NCBI GenBank assembly: GCA_937891125.1
Contig: CALAEZ010000264.1
Span: 1-7,073 of the forward strand
Reading direction: 5' to 3'
From: an uncultured Treponema sp.
Lineage (GTDB): Bacteria > Spirochaetota > Spirochaetia > Treponematales > Treponemataceae
Length of the DNA stretch: 7,073 nucleotides
Every line of letters starts with the position of its first letter. Positions within the stretch are counted from its first letter, which is position 1. Shown here piece after piece: positions 6,561 to 7,073 of this stretch. A program made the position numbers and the translations under genes. The notes under the pieces are model-generated. The model had not been told where the DNA came from. It did no database searches and saw only the letters and a program-made list of their open reading frames with translations.

Positions 6561-7073
6561 TTATACCCAGAAATAATAGGTTGTGCCTGAACTCATATCA
6601 TAAACATTGTCATATATTGTATATGAATTCGTAGAACAGAAATAAGTCAACTTCGTTGCTGTAGATGAATTATTTTCTGTATTCCAGTAAATGTGATAGT
6701 AAGCACTGCCTGTTGATGTCCACGAAAGTTTAATTCCTGGATAACTTGTAGAACCATTGCTTTGAGCAGTTAAATTTGTTGGAGCGGTTAACTCTGTGTA
6801 AGTAAAGGCACAGCTTGCAGAGTCGCTAAAGTCACTTGTCCCACTTGAAGATAAAGAACCATCTGCGGCTTTTACCCAAAAGTAGTAAGTTCCGCTTTCT
6901 TCAAATACACAATCATAAGAGCCTGTTCCATTGCTAACATAAAGACTTTCATAAGCAGAGGCTTTTTTAGTTGCTGTTGAAGAATCGTTTGTTGTGTTGC
7001 AGTAAATCCAGTAGTAGGCGGCATCGCTTGCAGTCCAAGTAACTGTAATAACATTTTGAACATCAGAAGTTGT
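6561..7073 (-). CDS. Tandem fibronectin type III-like repeat protein, C-terminal part (5' end beyond right edge)
   Basis: The last 170 codons of a gene that enters from the right edge. Two copies of an FN3-like beta-sandwich module are visible: the first reads TVTWTASDAAYYWIYCNT near its start and GTYYFWVKAADG near its end; the second reads KLSWTSTGSAYYHIYWNT and GTTYYFWV. The anchoring Trp residues are at visible positions 13 and 118, a period of about 105 residues, and both copies carry an SSTATK motif. The linker TELTAPTNLTAQSNGS joins them. Such arrays are typical of secreted or surface proteins that bind proteins or carbohydrates; that role is inferred, and no signal peptide can be seen because the N-terminus is missing. 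Sampled lines are about 28-35% GC against about 50-60% in recC and the exporter. The protein ends at a TAA inside the final strand region of module 2, without any anchor motif. Confidence 0.8.
   Translation of the reverse strand, partial: TTSDVQNVITVTWTASDAAYYWIYCNTTNDSSTATKKASAYESLYVSNGTGSYDCVFEESGTYYFWVKAADGSLSSSGTSDFSDSASCAFTYTELTAPTNLTAQSNGSTSYPGIKLSWTSTGSAYYHIYWNTENNSSTATKLTYFCSTNSYTIYDNVYDMSSGTTYYFWV

Noticed and set aside
6872..7063. 63-codon minus-strand ORF rich in Leu, Gln and Met
   Set aside because: It overlaps the FN3-module gene in another frame. The overlapped frame shows two homologous modules, so this is a shadow.

Overview
The window looks like bacterial chromosome. Coding DNA is near 50% GC in the left six-sevenths and near 33% GC at the right end. 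My best guess is a spirochaete, probably a host-associated Treponema: there is a divergent recC-recB pair in the order known from Borrelia, a short-repeat surface-type protein, and structured intergenic repeats. This assignment is inference; no marker gene in the window proves it.

Layout. Positions 1-599 (minus) hold the N-terminal 199 codons of a RecB-type helicase. Positions 632-4198 (minus) hold a complete RecC-type subunit of 1188 residues, so transcription runs recC then recB off the left edge. A 91-bp divergent spacer carries an extended -10 promoter and Shine-Dalgarno site for recC. On the other strand it carries a perfect TATAAT placed so close to the next ATG that the mRNA may be leaderless. 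Positions 4290-6050 (plus) encode a 586-residue ABC exporter half-molecule with a degenerate ATPase site (Asp for the catalytic Glu, Gln for the switch His). This is the 'first subunit' type of heterodimeric exporter, but no partner gene is present.

Positions 6051-6485 are a convergent intergenic region packed with inverted repeats. A 232-bp element at 6135-6366 has 18-bp terminal inverted repeats (15/18 matching). Inside it are two 15-bp hairpins that cannot form together, plus smaller hairpins. A second palindrome cluster follows at 6387-6421. The right edge (minus strand) is the 3' end of a low-GC gene encoding tandem fibronectin-III-like modules. Its last module is cut by an in-frame TAA, and 24 further recognisable codons continue to a second stop.

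How the genes work together: recC and recB encode two subunits of one double-strand-break-repair nuclease/helicase. The exporter and the repeat protein are unrelated envelope functions. I see no clear new defence or mobile system. The most unusual material is the intergenic inverted-repeat element, the interrupted FN3 module, the partnerless degenerate exporter and the tandem repeat inside recC.
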